Below the pieces are notes generated by a model, which had not been told where the DNA came from, made no database searches, and saw only the letters and a list, made by a program, of their open reading frames with translations. A DNA stretch of 64,000 bases from Deltaproteobacteria bacterium UBA6106 (GTDB taxonomy: Bacteria; Desulfobacterota; Syntrophorhabdia; Syntrophorhabdales; Syntrophorhabdaceae): assembly GCA_002428485.1 (NCBI GenBank), contig DIWM01000048.1:118550-182549 (forward strand). Reading direction: 5' to 3'. Positions 57,431 through 64,000 of the stretch are shown piece by piece. Every line of letters begins with the position of its first letter. Position 1 is the first letter of the stretch. The position numbers and the translations under genes are program-made.

Positions 57431-57670
57431 TTACTTTAACCGCATATAATCATCTATCGAGAAACCTGCATCCTTTAAAATCCTCACTGCAAGTCCACGT
57501 CCTATATCACAACCCGTGTGGACCGGGATGGTTACAAGAACCTTTTTCTCTTTGTGGTAGAGAGTAAAGTTCTTCAACATGCACGATGCGTTCTTTCTGT
57601 GGTATTGTGAGTGAGCGTTCCCGCATGGACATGATATAAAGAATTTCATCGCCTTCTCTGTGAGGGACAA
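57431..57670 (-). pseudogene. HicA-type toxin remnant
   Basis: The C-terminal 50 or so residues (LYHKEKKVLVTIPVHTGCDIGRGLAVRILKDAGFSIDDYMRL) match the end of HicA/YcfA-family mRNA interferases. The expected GSHH active-site region reads NASCMLKN. The N-terminal half is not recognisable and runs into repeats at 57645-57704. No HicB partner is next to it. It is probably a decayed toxin; a divergent active one is less likely. Confidence 0.6.
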
Positions 57671-57676
57671 GGCATT

Positions 57677-57704
57677 CGTGAAATGTGAGATATAAGATGT
57701 GAAA
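57677..57704. repeat. CGTGAAA/TGTGAGA heptamers
   Basis: Four units (CGTGAAA, TGTGAGA, TATAAGA, TGTGAAA) in 7-base register, lying exactly where the N-terminal half of the HicA gene should be. Confidence 0.65.
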
Positions 57705-57733
57705 TAGGGAGAGACAAAGGCGGTCGAAGAGCA

Positions 57734-58111
57734 TTAAGGACGGAAAATGATGGTTTGAAGATCCTTAATCGGTTTAAAGTGTTTACCGTTCCCGGTAACA
57801 AGCGACAAATTATTTTCCACGGCGGTGGCTGCGATAATAGCATCTCCTGCCCTCAGTCCTGAATTTATGGAATATTCCTCAATATATATTGAGGCGCGAT
57901 GACCGATATTTTCGGACAGGGGCAACACAACAAAACCAAAACCCGATATAAAGTCTTTGATATATGAATGCTGCCTCTTATTATGTGCAGCTTGCAGCAG
58001 TTCCATATAGGTAAGTATAGAGAGATACCTTTTTTCCGTCTTTTCCATTAAACGGGCTGCCCGTTCATTACCCCTCTGCACCCATATAAATATGTCCGTA
58101 TCGAATATCAT
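57734..58111 (-). CDS. VapC-type PIN-domain toxin, second pair
   Basis: A 125-residue PIN protein. FDTDIFIWVQRG holds the first acidic residues, LTYMELLQAA the glutamate, LRAGDAIIAATA the third acidic position, and LVTGNGKHFKPI the end, where the usual Asp after TG/TR is replaced by Gly-Asn. GTAGGGGAG precedes the ATG. It follows its antitoxin by six bases. Confidence 0.87.
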   Translation of the reverse strand: MIFDTDIFIWVQRGNERAARLMEKTEKRYLSILTYMELLQAAHNKRQHSYIKDFISGFGFVVLPLSENIGHRASIYIEEYSINSGLRAGDAIIAATAVENNLSLVTGNGKHFKPIKDLQTIIFRP

Positions 58112-58117
58112 TCTCCC

Positions 58118-58345
58118 CTACCTGAGACCTCGCATTTTGTCCATCTCTTCCTCAACGGTCAACAATACGTCTTTGGCCATCCCGAAAAAAGTGAACTCTT
58201 TTGCCTTTCTTACAACAGAAACTGTCTGAGGAACTATTACACCTTTTATTTTGCCATGATAGAGAATTTTGACGCTTTCATTCCTTTGTAGAGCGCTCAA
58301 GATATCCTTTGTCCTGTACCTTAAACCTACCATCGTTGTCTCCAT
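58118..58345 (-). CDS. Antitoxin of the second PIN pair
   Basis: A 75-residue protein (or 71 from the ATG at 58333, which has the better-placed GGAG). VGLRYRTKDILSALQRNESVKILYHGKIKGVIVP resembles Phd/YefM-like antitoxins. The C-terminus is acidic and methionine-rich. The assignment rests on its position directly before a PIN toxin. Confidence 0.72.
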   Translation of the reverse strand: METTMVGLRYRTKDILSALQRNESVKILYHGKIKGVIVPQTVSVVRKAKEFTFFGMAKDVLLTVEEEMDKMRGLR

Positions 58346-58424
58346 GCGTCCCACCACCCGTTTAGTAAATATGTATACTTTAATTATACATTTTCATTTT
58401 ACCATAAGTCAAATGTTTTGTGCC

Positions 58425-58468
58425 CTTCTCTGCGGGATCTGCGAGAGAAAATGTTTTTTTCGTTCTCA
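58425..58468. repeat. TCTGCG-family repeat, another copy
   Basis: CTTCTCTGCGGGATCTGCGAGAGAAAA followed by a T-run and TTCTC, able to form a hairpin (GAGAGAAAA with TTTTTTTCGTTCTC). It resembles 57264-57311. It sits between the second and third toxin-antitoxin pairs. Confidence 0.6.
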
Positions 58469-58533
58469 CTGACCACCCCCCAAACAGGAATTATTTTTGT
58501 GCATAGCGCGAAATGGCTTTTTGTTGTAGGTAA

Positions 58534-58935
58534 TCAAGCGGGTATACATATGAACCCTTGTTCTTTAAAATGCTTGTCAAGGGTGAAGGCAGTTGTCACC
58601 CCCAACAGTCTCATGATTTCAAAGCTCACACAATCAACAAGACTCAGCCTTTTCCTTACGGCGGCAAACATGATTCCCATTGCGGCATGATGCACAGCTT
58701 TGTCGATCCATTCAATCCGAAGGACAGGAACAATATCTTCCTGAAATACCTTCGTTGCTTTCATACCTAACCGATTCTGCACAAGGGCGCAGGTTTCCAC
58801 AAGAACATAGTTGGTTGTCACGAGGTCTTCTTCGGATGTCAAAATATCCATCCAGGTTTTTGCCGCCCTGTCATGACTCGCGTCGTCCTTGTCCAGTACC
58901 GCAATGAATCCCGACGTATCAATAAAAATACTCAT
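58534..58935 (-). CDS. VapC-type PIN-domain toxin, third pair
   Basis: A 133-residue PIN protein. FIDTSGFIAVLDKDDASH (first Asp), NYVLVETCALVQ (Glu), LSLVDCVSFEIM (Asp) and AFTLDKHFKEQGF (last Asp) give a complete active site. Its start overlaps the antitoxin stop by four bases. Confidence 0.9.
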   Translation of the reverse strand: MSIFIDTSGFIAVLDKDDASHDRAAKTWMDILTSEEDLVTTNYVLVETCALVQNRLGMKATKVFQEDIVPVLRIEWIDKAVHHAAMGIMFAAVRKRLSLVDCVSFEIMRLLGVTTAFTLDKHFKEQGFICIPA

Positions 58936-59180
58936 TCGCCGAAAACCTTTGTCAGATAGGAGTCGTGAGAGGCTGCCAGGTCCTTAACGCCGGATCTGAA
59001 GTTTCCGGCAGCCGCCATTGCCCGTCTCCGCCGCTGTTTCTCTCCTCCCCCATGCTTCGCCTTGGCGAAAAAATCAACAGCCTGCCTGATAATCTCAGCC
59101 ATTGATTTATGCTGGGCTGTGGCCATTTTTTTAAGCATAGCCACCTGTTCTTCGGGCAACTGTATCTGCGTTCTTACCAT
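58932..59180 (-). CDS. Ribbon-helix-helix (CopG-type) antitoxin
   Basis: An 82-residue antitoxin. VRTQIQLPEEQVAMLKKMATAQHKSMAEIIRQAVDFF is a ribbon-helix-helix DNA-binding domain. A lysine/arginine-rich hinge (residues 43-53) and a toxin-binding tail follow. GGGAGG precedes the ATG. It is a different antitoxin class from the first two pairs, so the three modules were probably acquired separately. Confidence 0.88.
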   Translation of the reverse strand: MVRTQIQLPEEQVAMLKKMATAQHKSMAEIIRQAVDFFAKAKHGGGEKQRRRRAMAAAGNFRSGVKDLAASHDSYLTKVFGE

Positions 59181-59306
59181 CTATACCTCCCATTAGTGAT
59201 TACACTTTTCTAAATATGATAACAGTTATACAACAACATGTCAAGCTTTGCGGCAATAATATCAAGGCGTACTCTGCGTTCTCTGCGAGGGATAGATCTT
59301 TCGCTC

Positions 59307-60008
59307 TTACCGTGGAATGCCTCTTCCCCGGCTTGCTGGAGGAGCTTGTGCGGCAGGCGTGGCCGGCGGCGCGGGGGCAGGAGCTGAAGGAGCAGCGGAC
59401 GGCTTCGACGGAGTTACATCAGGCCCCGTGGGTGGTCCTGGAAAAAAGGTTGGCGACGGCGCAGCGGCCTTCGCGGGCGACAGCGTCGTCTCGCTTGCCC
59501 GCTGCTTCCCCGCGTCCGCAAGGTATACCACCATCGTCTCCTCGCCTCTTGTGAGCACGATCCTGTCGGCCTCGATCTCCTTCAGGACAAAGCCGCTGAT
59601 GACGTCCCCTTTTTTGACGGCCGTCTGCCGCTTTCCTCTTCCGGGCGTGGTCTTGGGAGACTTCTTGTCCTCCACGTAGGCGACGCTGATCCCATCGCTC
59701 ACGATGGTCCCGTACAGCACAAGCTCCGGCTTCGGCAGGGGCTTCTCTTCCTTCGGCGTCCTTCTTTCGGGATGGAAGAGGTTGTTCTCTGCTATCACCG
59801 CGTAATCGGAAGGGGACGGCGCCGGGGCATTCGCGGCGACCGATGCTTCCTGCTGCGCGGCGACCCTTACTTTTGCCGCGGGAAGGGTGAATTTTACGCG
59901 CCCGTTAAAGAGGGGTGCCAGGGCAAAGGCCGTAAACACAATGATTGCCCCAAAAAGGATGATGTTCAGAAGATTGACTTCTCTGTAAAAACGTTGAAGA
60001 GAACGCAT
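59307..60008 (-). CDS. gspC: Type II secretion GspC-like inner-membrane protein
   Basis: A 233-residue bitopic protein with one membrane helix (about residues 12-35) and a periplasmic HR-like domain (YAVIAENNLFHPERR, LVLYGTIVSDGISVAYVEDKK, VKKGDVISGFVLKEIEADRIVLTRGEE). GspC links the inner-membrane platform to the secretin. Instead of a PDZ domain it ends in an Ala/Pro-rich tail of about 60 residues. The ATG at 60008 has AGGTGG upstream; a GTG four codons earlier is possible. No gspD follows on this strand: a TCTGCG-type repeat and a toxin-antitoxin pair come next. Confidence 0.82.
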   Translation of the reverse strand: MRSLQRFYREVNLLNIILFGAIIVFTAFALAPLFNGRVKFTLPAAKVRVAAQQEASVAANAPAPSPSDYAVIAENNLFHPERRTPKEEKPLPKPELVLYGTIVSDGISVAYVEDKKSPKTTPGRGKRQTAVKKGDVISGFVLKEIEADRIVLTRGEETMVVYLADAGKQRASETTLSPAKAAAPSPTFFPGPPTGPDVTPSKPSAAPSAPAPAPPATPAAQAPPASRGRGIPR

Positions 60009-60009
60009 C

Positions 60010-60564
60010 CTATTTTCCACCTGTCAGCGCCGCTATTCTCATCTTCACCGTGAGCTCCCTGGGTTCCCTGATGTTCCTCGCCCTCACGTCGAGCTCCCTG
60101 ACGACGATATAGGGCGTCCGCGTCTCTATGCTGTAGACAATGTCGCTCAACGCCCGCATATCGGGCAGAACCACATCCATGCTCACGTTGACGACCTTGA
60201 AGGCGCCGAGGTCGTCCGGCTTCTCGACGCGCTCGCTCGATATGGAGCCGCCCCTGCCCGTGATGATGCCCCTGACGATATCTTCGAGGGTATTGGCGGA
60301 AAGGGAGTACGTCTGCCCCTCTATGATCTTCGCGTCGTCGGCCTTCCTCTGCTCCTTTGAGGAGGCGAGCCTGGCCTCAATAAGGGGCCTCTCGGCGATG
60401 GCGGTTATGTATTTTTCCAGGGTCCTGCTTTTCATCACCTGCATCTCTCTGGCCGAAGATATCTCCGCATTGATCCTTTCGTAACCATACTGGTACGCCA
60501 CAAGGACGAAAAGCACAACGATCATGGGAATTGCGAACTTCAGCAGCTTACTTTTTTGTTCCAT
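60010..60564 (-). CDS. gspM: Type II secretion GspM-like protein
   Basis: A 184-residue inner-membrane platform component. One membrane helix (residues 9-25) is followed by a coiled coil (28-75) and a ferredoxin-like periplasmic domain (FKVVNVSMDVVLPDMRALSDIVYSIE), as in GspM/PilO. It overlaps gspL by 17 bases. Confidence 0.82.
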   Translation of the reverse strand: MEQKSKLLKFAIPMIVVLFVLVAYQYGYERINAEISSAREMQVMKSRTLEKYITAIAERPLIEARLASSKEQRKADDAKIIEGQTYSLSANTLEDIVRGIITGRGGSISSERVEKPDDLGAFKVVNVSMDVVLPDMRALSDIVYSIETRTPYIVVRELDVRARNIREPRELTVKMRIAALTGGK

Positions 60565-62095
60565 CTTTTGCCTTTTCTTCCCCTTCTTTAACGAAGCCTT
60601 CGATCTCCATCTTCATCACAAACCTGTCGGCGTTAAGCCTCGTGTCCCGGACGGTAGGAGATGAGAATTCCACCTTCCTGAAGTATTGCGACTGCTCCAG
60701 CCTGGGCAGTATCTCCGAGGCGGATGCCGCGTACCCTTCGATGTCCACGGTCGTCTCCGTCATCTTCATTCTTGTAAGCCACGCTGTCTTCGGGAGAATC
60801 CCGGTAAGCTCTTTCATAACAACAAGCGCCGTGGGCCTCTTTTCCTTGAAGGCCCTGATGGCCGCCATCTCATTCATCAGGATATCCGCCTCCTTTCTCA
60901 ACCCTTCGACCTTCATCACCTCTTCCTTGCGGAGCGATATCTGGCGGTCGATCTCCGTGAGCCTCCTCTCCTCCCGCTGGAGAGGGAGCATTACGAAGGG
61001 TATCAAGGCAACCAGGAGGATGATGGCAAGAACAAGGGTAACTGCCATGGGCGCCTTCGTTTTGCCGTATACTCCTTTCCCGAGGAGGTTGAACCCCCTT
61101 GCCCCGGTCCACAGGGACTCGAGCAGTCCACCCGTCGCGGAGCCTGGTAGGCCTTCCTTATCGGTAAAAAGCTTCTGCCTGATGTCGTCATCGCTCAATA
61201 CCTTTACAGGCGCATCAAGGTGATCTCCCAGCTCGCCGCAATTTCCGTCCCCCAGGCAGACAATGGCCGGAGGGGAATCGTCCTGCTTCGCAGCAGCGGC
61301 GACAACCGGCTTCAGCACGGCTGCCATTGCTTCAATCCTCGCCTGTCTGTCCTTTTCGTGAAAGCTGTCGCCAAAAGAGGAGACGAGGATGTTGTCCCGG
61401 AACAGCCCGCCTTCATATTCCTGCCGGGCGACCTCCACAAAGACGGGGTCTTTGTCCCGGCTTACATAGCTGCAGAATGTGCCAATATTCGAAGGGTTGA
61501 TCGTGATCTTCTCCACCTCGATGGACCGTTCCCGCAGCGCATCCAGGTACTGGTTTATCAGATCCGCCCTGGCGGCCGCGATAACGAGGGTCAGCATCCC
61601 GTTGTCCTCACCCGCGACCCTGAAATCGTAGTAGGCGTTCTCTGAGCTGAGGGGCGTCAGCCTGTCCAGCTCATAGGCGATCACGTCCGTAATGTTCTCC
61701 TTCACCGTGATGGGCAACTGCGCCGTCCTCATGATGACCCAGTCCCCGGGGATGCACAGGATGATCCCGGCGCCTTCCGCCTTCAGTTCCCTGAGCGCGA
61801 TGGAAACGGTCGAGGCAAGGCCATCGGCACCCGGATATTTCCCTTCCTCGAAGGCGTACCTCCTGAAATCTTTTACCATGATCTTCGACAGGAAACGCGA
61901 CCCGGACACCACCCAGAGGGAACCCCTCCCGATAGAGACCGAGAGGGCCTTTTTGGGGACGATCATGCCCTCCATGAGCGGGAATGTGAGGGCGTTCCAG
62001 ACAGGCGCCCGGAGCTTCCCGATCTTCGCGGCAAATTCTGCGCCTGAGGCGGATAGTTTTTCTATGGCCGATCCTGATATCATTTTCGTCATCAC
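60548..62095 (-). CDS. gspL: Type II secretion GspL-like protein (PilM-PilN fused)
   Basis: A 515-residue bitopic protein. The cytoplasmic actin-like domain (about residues 45-330) binds the secretion ATPase GspE. One membrane helix (about 350-372) follows, then a coiled coil and a periplasmic ferredoxin-like domain like PilN. It shows no close nucleotide-binding motif, as usual for GspL. It overlaps gspK by four bases. Confidence 0.85.
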   Translation of the reverse strand: MMTKMISGSAIEKLSASGAEFAAKIGKLRAPVWNALTFPLMEGMIVPKKALSVSIGRGSLWVVSGSRFLSKIMVKDFRRYAFEEGKYPGADGLASTVSIALRELKAEGAGIILCIPGDWVIMRTAQLPITVKENITDVIAYELDRLTPLSSENAYYDFRVAGEDNGMLTLVIAAARADLINQYLDALRERSIEVEKITINPSNIGTFCSYVSRDKDPVFVEVARQEYEGGLFRDNILVSSFGDSFHEKDRQARIEAMAAVLKPVVAAAAKQDDSPPAIVCLGDGNCGELGDHLDAPVKVLSDDDIRQKLFTDKEGLPGSATGGLLESLWTGARGFNLLGKGVYGKTKAPMAVTLVLAIILLVALIPFVMLPLQREERRLTEIDRQISLRKEEVMKVEGLRKEADILMNEMAAIRAFKEKRPTALVVMKELTGILPKTAWLTRMKMTETTVDIEGYAASASEILPRLEQSQYFRKVEFSSPTVRDTRLNADRFVMKMEIEGFVKEGEEKAKDGTKK

Positions 62096-63051
62096 CGGCT
62101 TGAGCCTGCCGGGCTCTTGTAATATGTGTACCGGTATTTGCTGTTACTTTCCACCATTATTCCTGCCTTGACGGTAAAACCATGCTTTTCGCCCTTCTTA
62201 TATCCCGTCGCCGTGACCGTGTATATGTTGGCCTCTGAAAAGCCAATGTACGGCGACATAAGGGCAACGCCGCCGCCGACAGCGGCCTTCATTTCCTCCT
62301 GGCTCTTTATCTCTGCCAGTTCCCTGAGCTCGATGATCCGGTCAACCGCCTCGTCCGTCATGCCCGGCAGGGCTGCAAGAACCTCCCTGGGGGCCGAGTT
62401 CACGTTGATCCCCCCTCCCCTTGCCCGGACCGTAAGGAAACCGAAGACGCCGGGCCGGCGGCTGTTTCCATAGAGGATCTCAGGCGTCACCCCCTTTACC
62501 ATCAGGAGCTCTTCGACGGTATCGAATGCGCCATTCTTTGACCTGTAGGGATTCGGCAGCGACATGTAGTGGTCGCTCTCAGCGCCGTGCAGCCTGCGGA
62601 GTTCGTCGCCGTCCTTCCAGTCCAGGATCGCATCCACGATGGCATCGGCATCTTCCTTCCTGACACCGAGGTTCACAAGAAGATTGCTCATGATCACGCC
62701 GGAACTGTCGGTCAAGGAGTTCAGGTTTATCTTTCCCGACTCATCGATGATGTCGAAGGCATAAGAGTCACCTCCGAGCCGGCCGTCATATCTGGTCCCG
62801 TCGACCCTGACCGGCTCATTCCCTTCCAAAACCGGCTGCTTGTTCTTGTAGACACCCCTGTGAAGCAGCTCCATGACGGCGCGCTGCACCCCGGCCTCCG
62901 CAAGGAACCTCTTCTCCGTCCCCTCCTTGAAATAGAGGGTGGCGTGCGTCTCCGTCCTGGACATCAGGGAAAAAGAAAGGGAGATGACCATGAGGATCAT
63001 CATGATCCACAGCACCATCAAAAGGGCAAAACCTTTTTCGTTTCGCATCAT
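62092..63051 (-). CDS. gspK: Type II secretion minor pseudopilin GspK
   Basis: Tip pseudopilin. The N-terminus (NEKGFALLMVLWIMMILMV) is a prepilin-type signal that lacks the usual Glu at position 5, a known trait of GspK. INLNSL, DAILDWKDGDELRR and INVNSAPREVLAALPG are characteristic of the large globular domain. The start at 63051 (or 63048) agrees with the prepilin leader; the frame is open 39 codons further into gspJ. GAGG sits unusually close. Confidence 0.88.
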   Translation of the reverse strand: MMRNEKGFALLMVLWIMMILMVISLSFSLMSRTETHATLYFKEGTEKRFLAEAGVQRAVMELLHRGVYKNKQPVLEGNEPVRVDGTRYDGRLGGDSYAFDIIDESGKINLNSLTDSSGVIMSNLLVNLGVRKEDADAIVDAILDWKDGDELRRLHGAESDHYMSLPNPYRSKNGAFDTVEELLMVKGVTPEILYGNSRRPGVFGFLTVRARGGGINVNSAPREVLAALPGMTDEAVDRIIELRELAEIKSQEEMKAAVGGGVALMSPYIGFSEANIYTVTATGYKKGEKHGFTVKAGIMVESNSKYRYTYYKSPAGSSR

Positions 63052-63053
63052 CC

Positions 63054-63644
63054 TCAAATCCCGTGGGCCCTCATGGGGATGATCATGGAGACCTCTTTTC
63101 TGCCCTGTACGAGGCGAAGCCGTATCTTGCCGGGCAATTTTGCGTTGTCGCTCCACACATCTACCCACCTGCCTTCCTGCGCGGTAGCATCCTTAAAAAA
63201 ATATTCAAAGAATATTGCATCAAAACCCTGAAGAAGCAATGCCTCGTTCTTCTTCTCCGCACCTACCATGTTCTCGCTTGCAATAAGGCTCATGACGCCG
63301 TTCCCGTCCGCTTCGACCCTGTATTCAACGATCACGTGGCCTTTCTGCCCGCCCCAGATGGAGTAATTCGTCGCTATCCTCAACGAGTCTGCGGCGCCGG
63401 CGAAATAATACCGCCTGGCCACCCCCTCCCGTGAGGCCACCAGGGGCATCCCTGACTGCACCTGCGCGTGGATGATCGCCAGAGACGACCGGTACCTCTC
63501 GAGGTATTCGACCTTTTTTTCTCCACGGTCTACCGAGCGGTACCCGAGCCTCATCGCGCCGGAAACGATGACAAGGATCGTCACCATCAGGACGATGGAG
63601 ATCAACAGCTCCAGCAAGGTAAGGCCGCGTTCGCTTTTCAGCAT
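63054..63644 (-). CDS. gspJ: Type II secretion minor pseudopilin GspJ
   Basis: A 196-residue pseudopilin. The prepilin peptidase site is ERGLTLLELLISIVLMV, with cleavage after Gly and Glu at position 5. The globular part is beta-rich. It is placed between gspI and gspK, which is the conserved order. Confidence 0.88.
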   Translation of the reverse strand: MLKSERGLTLLELLISIVLMVTILVIVSGAMRLGYRSVDRGEKKVEYLERYRSSLAIIHAQVQSGMPLVASREGVARRYYFAGAADSLRIATNYSIWGGQKGHVIVEYRVEADGNGVMSLIASENMVGAEKKNEALLLQGFDAIFFEYFFKDATAQEGRWVDVWSDNAKLPGKIRLRLVQGRKEVSMIIPMRAHGI

Positions 63645-63646
63645 CT

Positions 63647-64000
63647 TCAGATCTTCCTCTGGACCATCTTCATGGTCCTTAGCGTAAGGCTCTTCTGTTT
63701 CATGTTCTTTGCCCAGGAGACCGTCATGGCAACCTCCAGGAGCTTTACCGGGAGCTCCCCGGTCCTCTGCTGCAGCGCGTCCGATACGACCACGTCTATC
63801 CTGTAGCCGTCACCGGTCGTCTCGCTCCAGCTATTTTCTGTCAGCGCGTCGTCGTCGAGCACCTCTCGCATCCTTGCCTCTGCCGCTACAGTGGCAGAGA
63901 GATAATCCTCGGAAATGGCGATGTTCCTCATGTTGGCGGAGAAGAGCTGGAAGATCAGCGTCACCGCCGTGCCCAGTATGGCAAGCGCCACAAGGACCTC
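63647..64000 (-). CDS. gspI: Type II secretion minor pseudopilin GspI, 5' end cut by window edge
   Basis: The reading frame is open to the end of the window and reads EVLVALAILGTAVTLIFQLF at the edge, the hydrophobic helix right after a prepilin cleavage site. The mature domain (SWSETTGDGYRIDVVVSD) and length fit GspI. The leader peptide and start codon lie outside the window. Confidence 0.87.
   Translation of the reverse strand, partial: EVLVALAILGTAVTLIFQLFSANMRNIAISEDYLSATVAAEARMREVLDDDALTENSWSETTGDGYRIDVVVSDALQQRTGELPVKLLEVAMTVSWAKNMKQKSLTLRTMKMVQRKI

Noticed and set aside
57507..57734. 75-residue frame (MLFDRLCLSLFHILY) as a gene
   Set aside because: It overlaps the HicA remnant in another frame, runs through repeat units and has no recognisable domain or ribosome binding site.

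Overview
The window looks like the chromosome of an anaerobic Gram-negative bacterium, most probably a deltaproteobacterium (Desulfobacterota, in the general area of the syntrophic lineages). This is inferred from a full outer-membrane and lipid A gene set, a type II secretion operon, a tungsten-type aldehyde:ferredoxin oxidoreductase, a DUF39 homocysteine-biosynthesis protein of the kind found in strict anaerobes, NikR with a TonB receptor, and a short EF-Ts. Almost all space is coding. No rRNA, tRNA, CRISPR or prophage was seen.

Layout. 1-5263: trigger factor (partial), then cstA, a small unknown gene and two ArsA/GET3-type ATPases. 5470-11819: aldehyde:ferredoxin oxidoreductase, class A acid phosphatase, a methylthioadenosine salvage operon (MTI phosphorylase, MTA deaminase, Mut7-C protein) and nth. 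12037-22781: an envelope operon, bamA-ompH-lpxD-fabZ-lpxA-Gfo/Idh/MocA-lpxB-msbA-DUF374 (frameshifted)-waaA. 23010-30771: mazG, a cold-shock gene, then a metal-uptake region on the minus strand (nikR, TonB receptor, ZnuABC-type transporter, methyltransferase). 30986-33853: cobA-hemD fusion, and a radical SAM gene coupled to a 42-residue basic protein. 34128-41696: the rpsB-tsf-pyrH-frr-uppS-cdsA-dxr-rseP-tsaB cluster. 41924-47926: DUF39, a PP-loop ATPase, an MBL-fold hydrolase, two small cysteine-rich proteins and panBCD. 48160-56452 (minus): purL, a TIM-barrel protein, a secreted protein and two membrane-anchored sugar-nucleotide enzymes. 56533-59180: three VapBC-type toxin-antitoxin pairs and a broken HicA. 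59307-64000: a type II secretion operon read gspI-J-K-L-M-C.

The most unusual feature is in the gaps between genes. At about 20 places there are arrays and inverted arms built from 7-bp units. Several unrelated unit families are used: [A/G]GCTCAT, CGTAAGG/CGTGAGG, GGTGAAA, ATTTGAA, GGATTCT, CGATGAT, CGCTCTC. The 7-bp register is kept even where the unit sequence drifts. The units often come as forward and reverse-complement arms around a spacer, and two copies of one composite share the spacer too. The arrays abut or enter genes: they supply stop codons and C-terminal residues, the only available start codon of one gene, and an in-frame insert of roughly 50 codons inside a UDP-sugar dehydratase gene.

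Other points: two candidate NikR operators with the same architecture; an aminotransferase fused to the membrane and Rossmann module of the dehydratase next to it; an ArsA pair with complementary motif decay; and an intrinsic terminator just upstream of panB. All family assignments come from reading the translations by eye. No database search was run.
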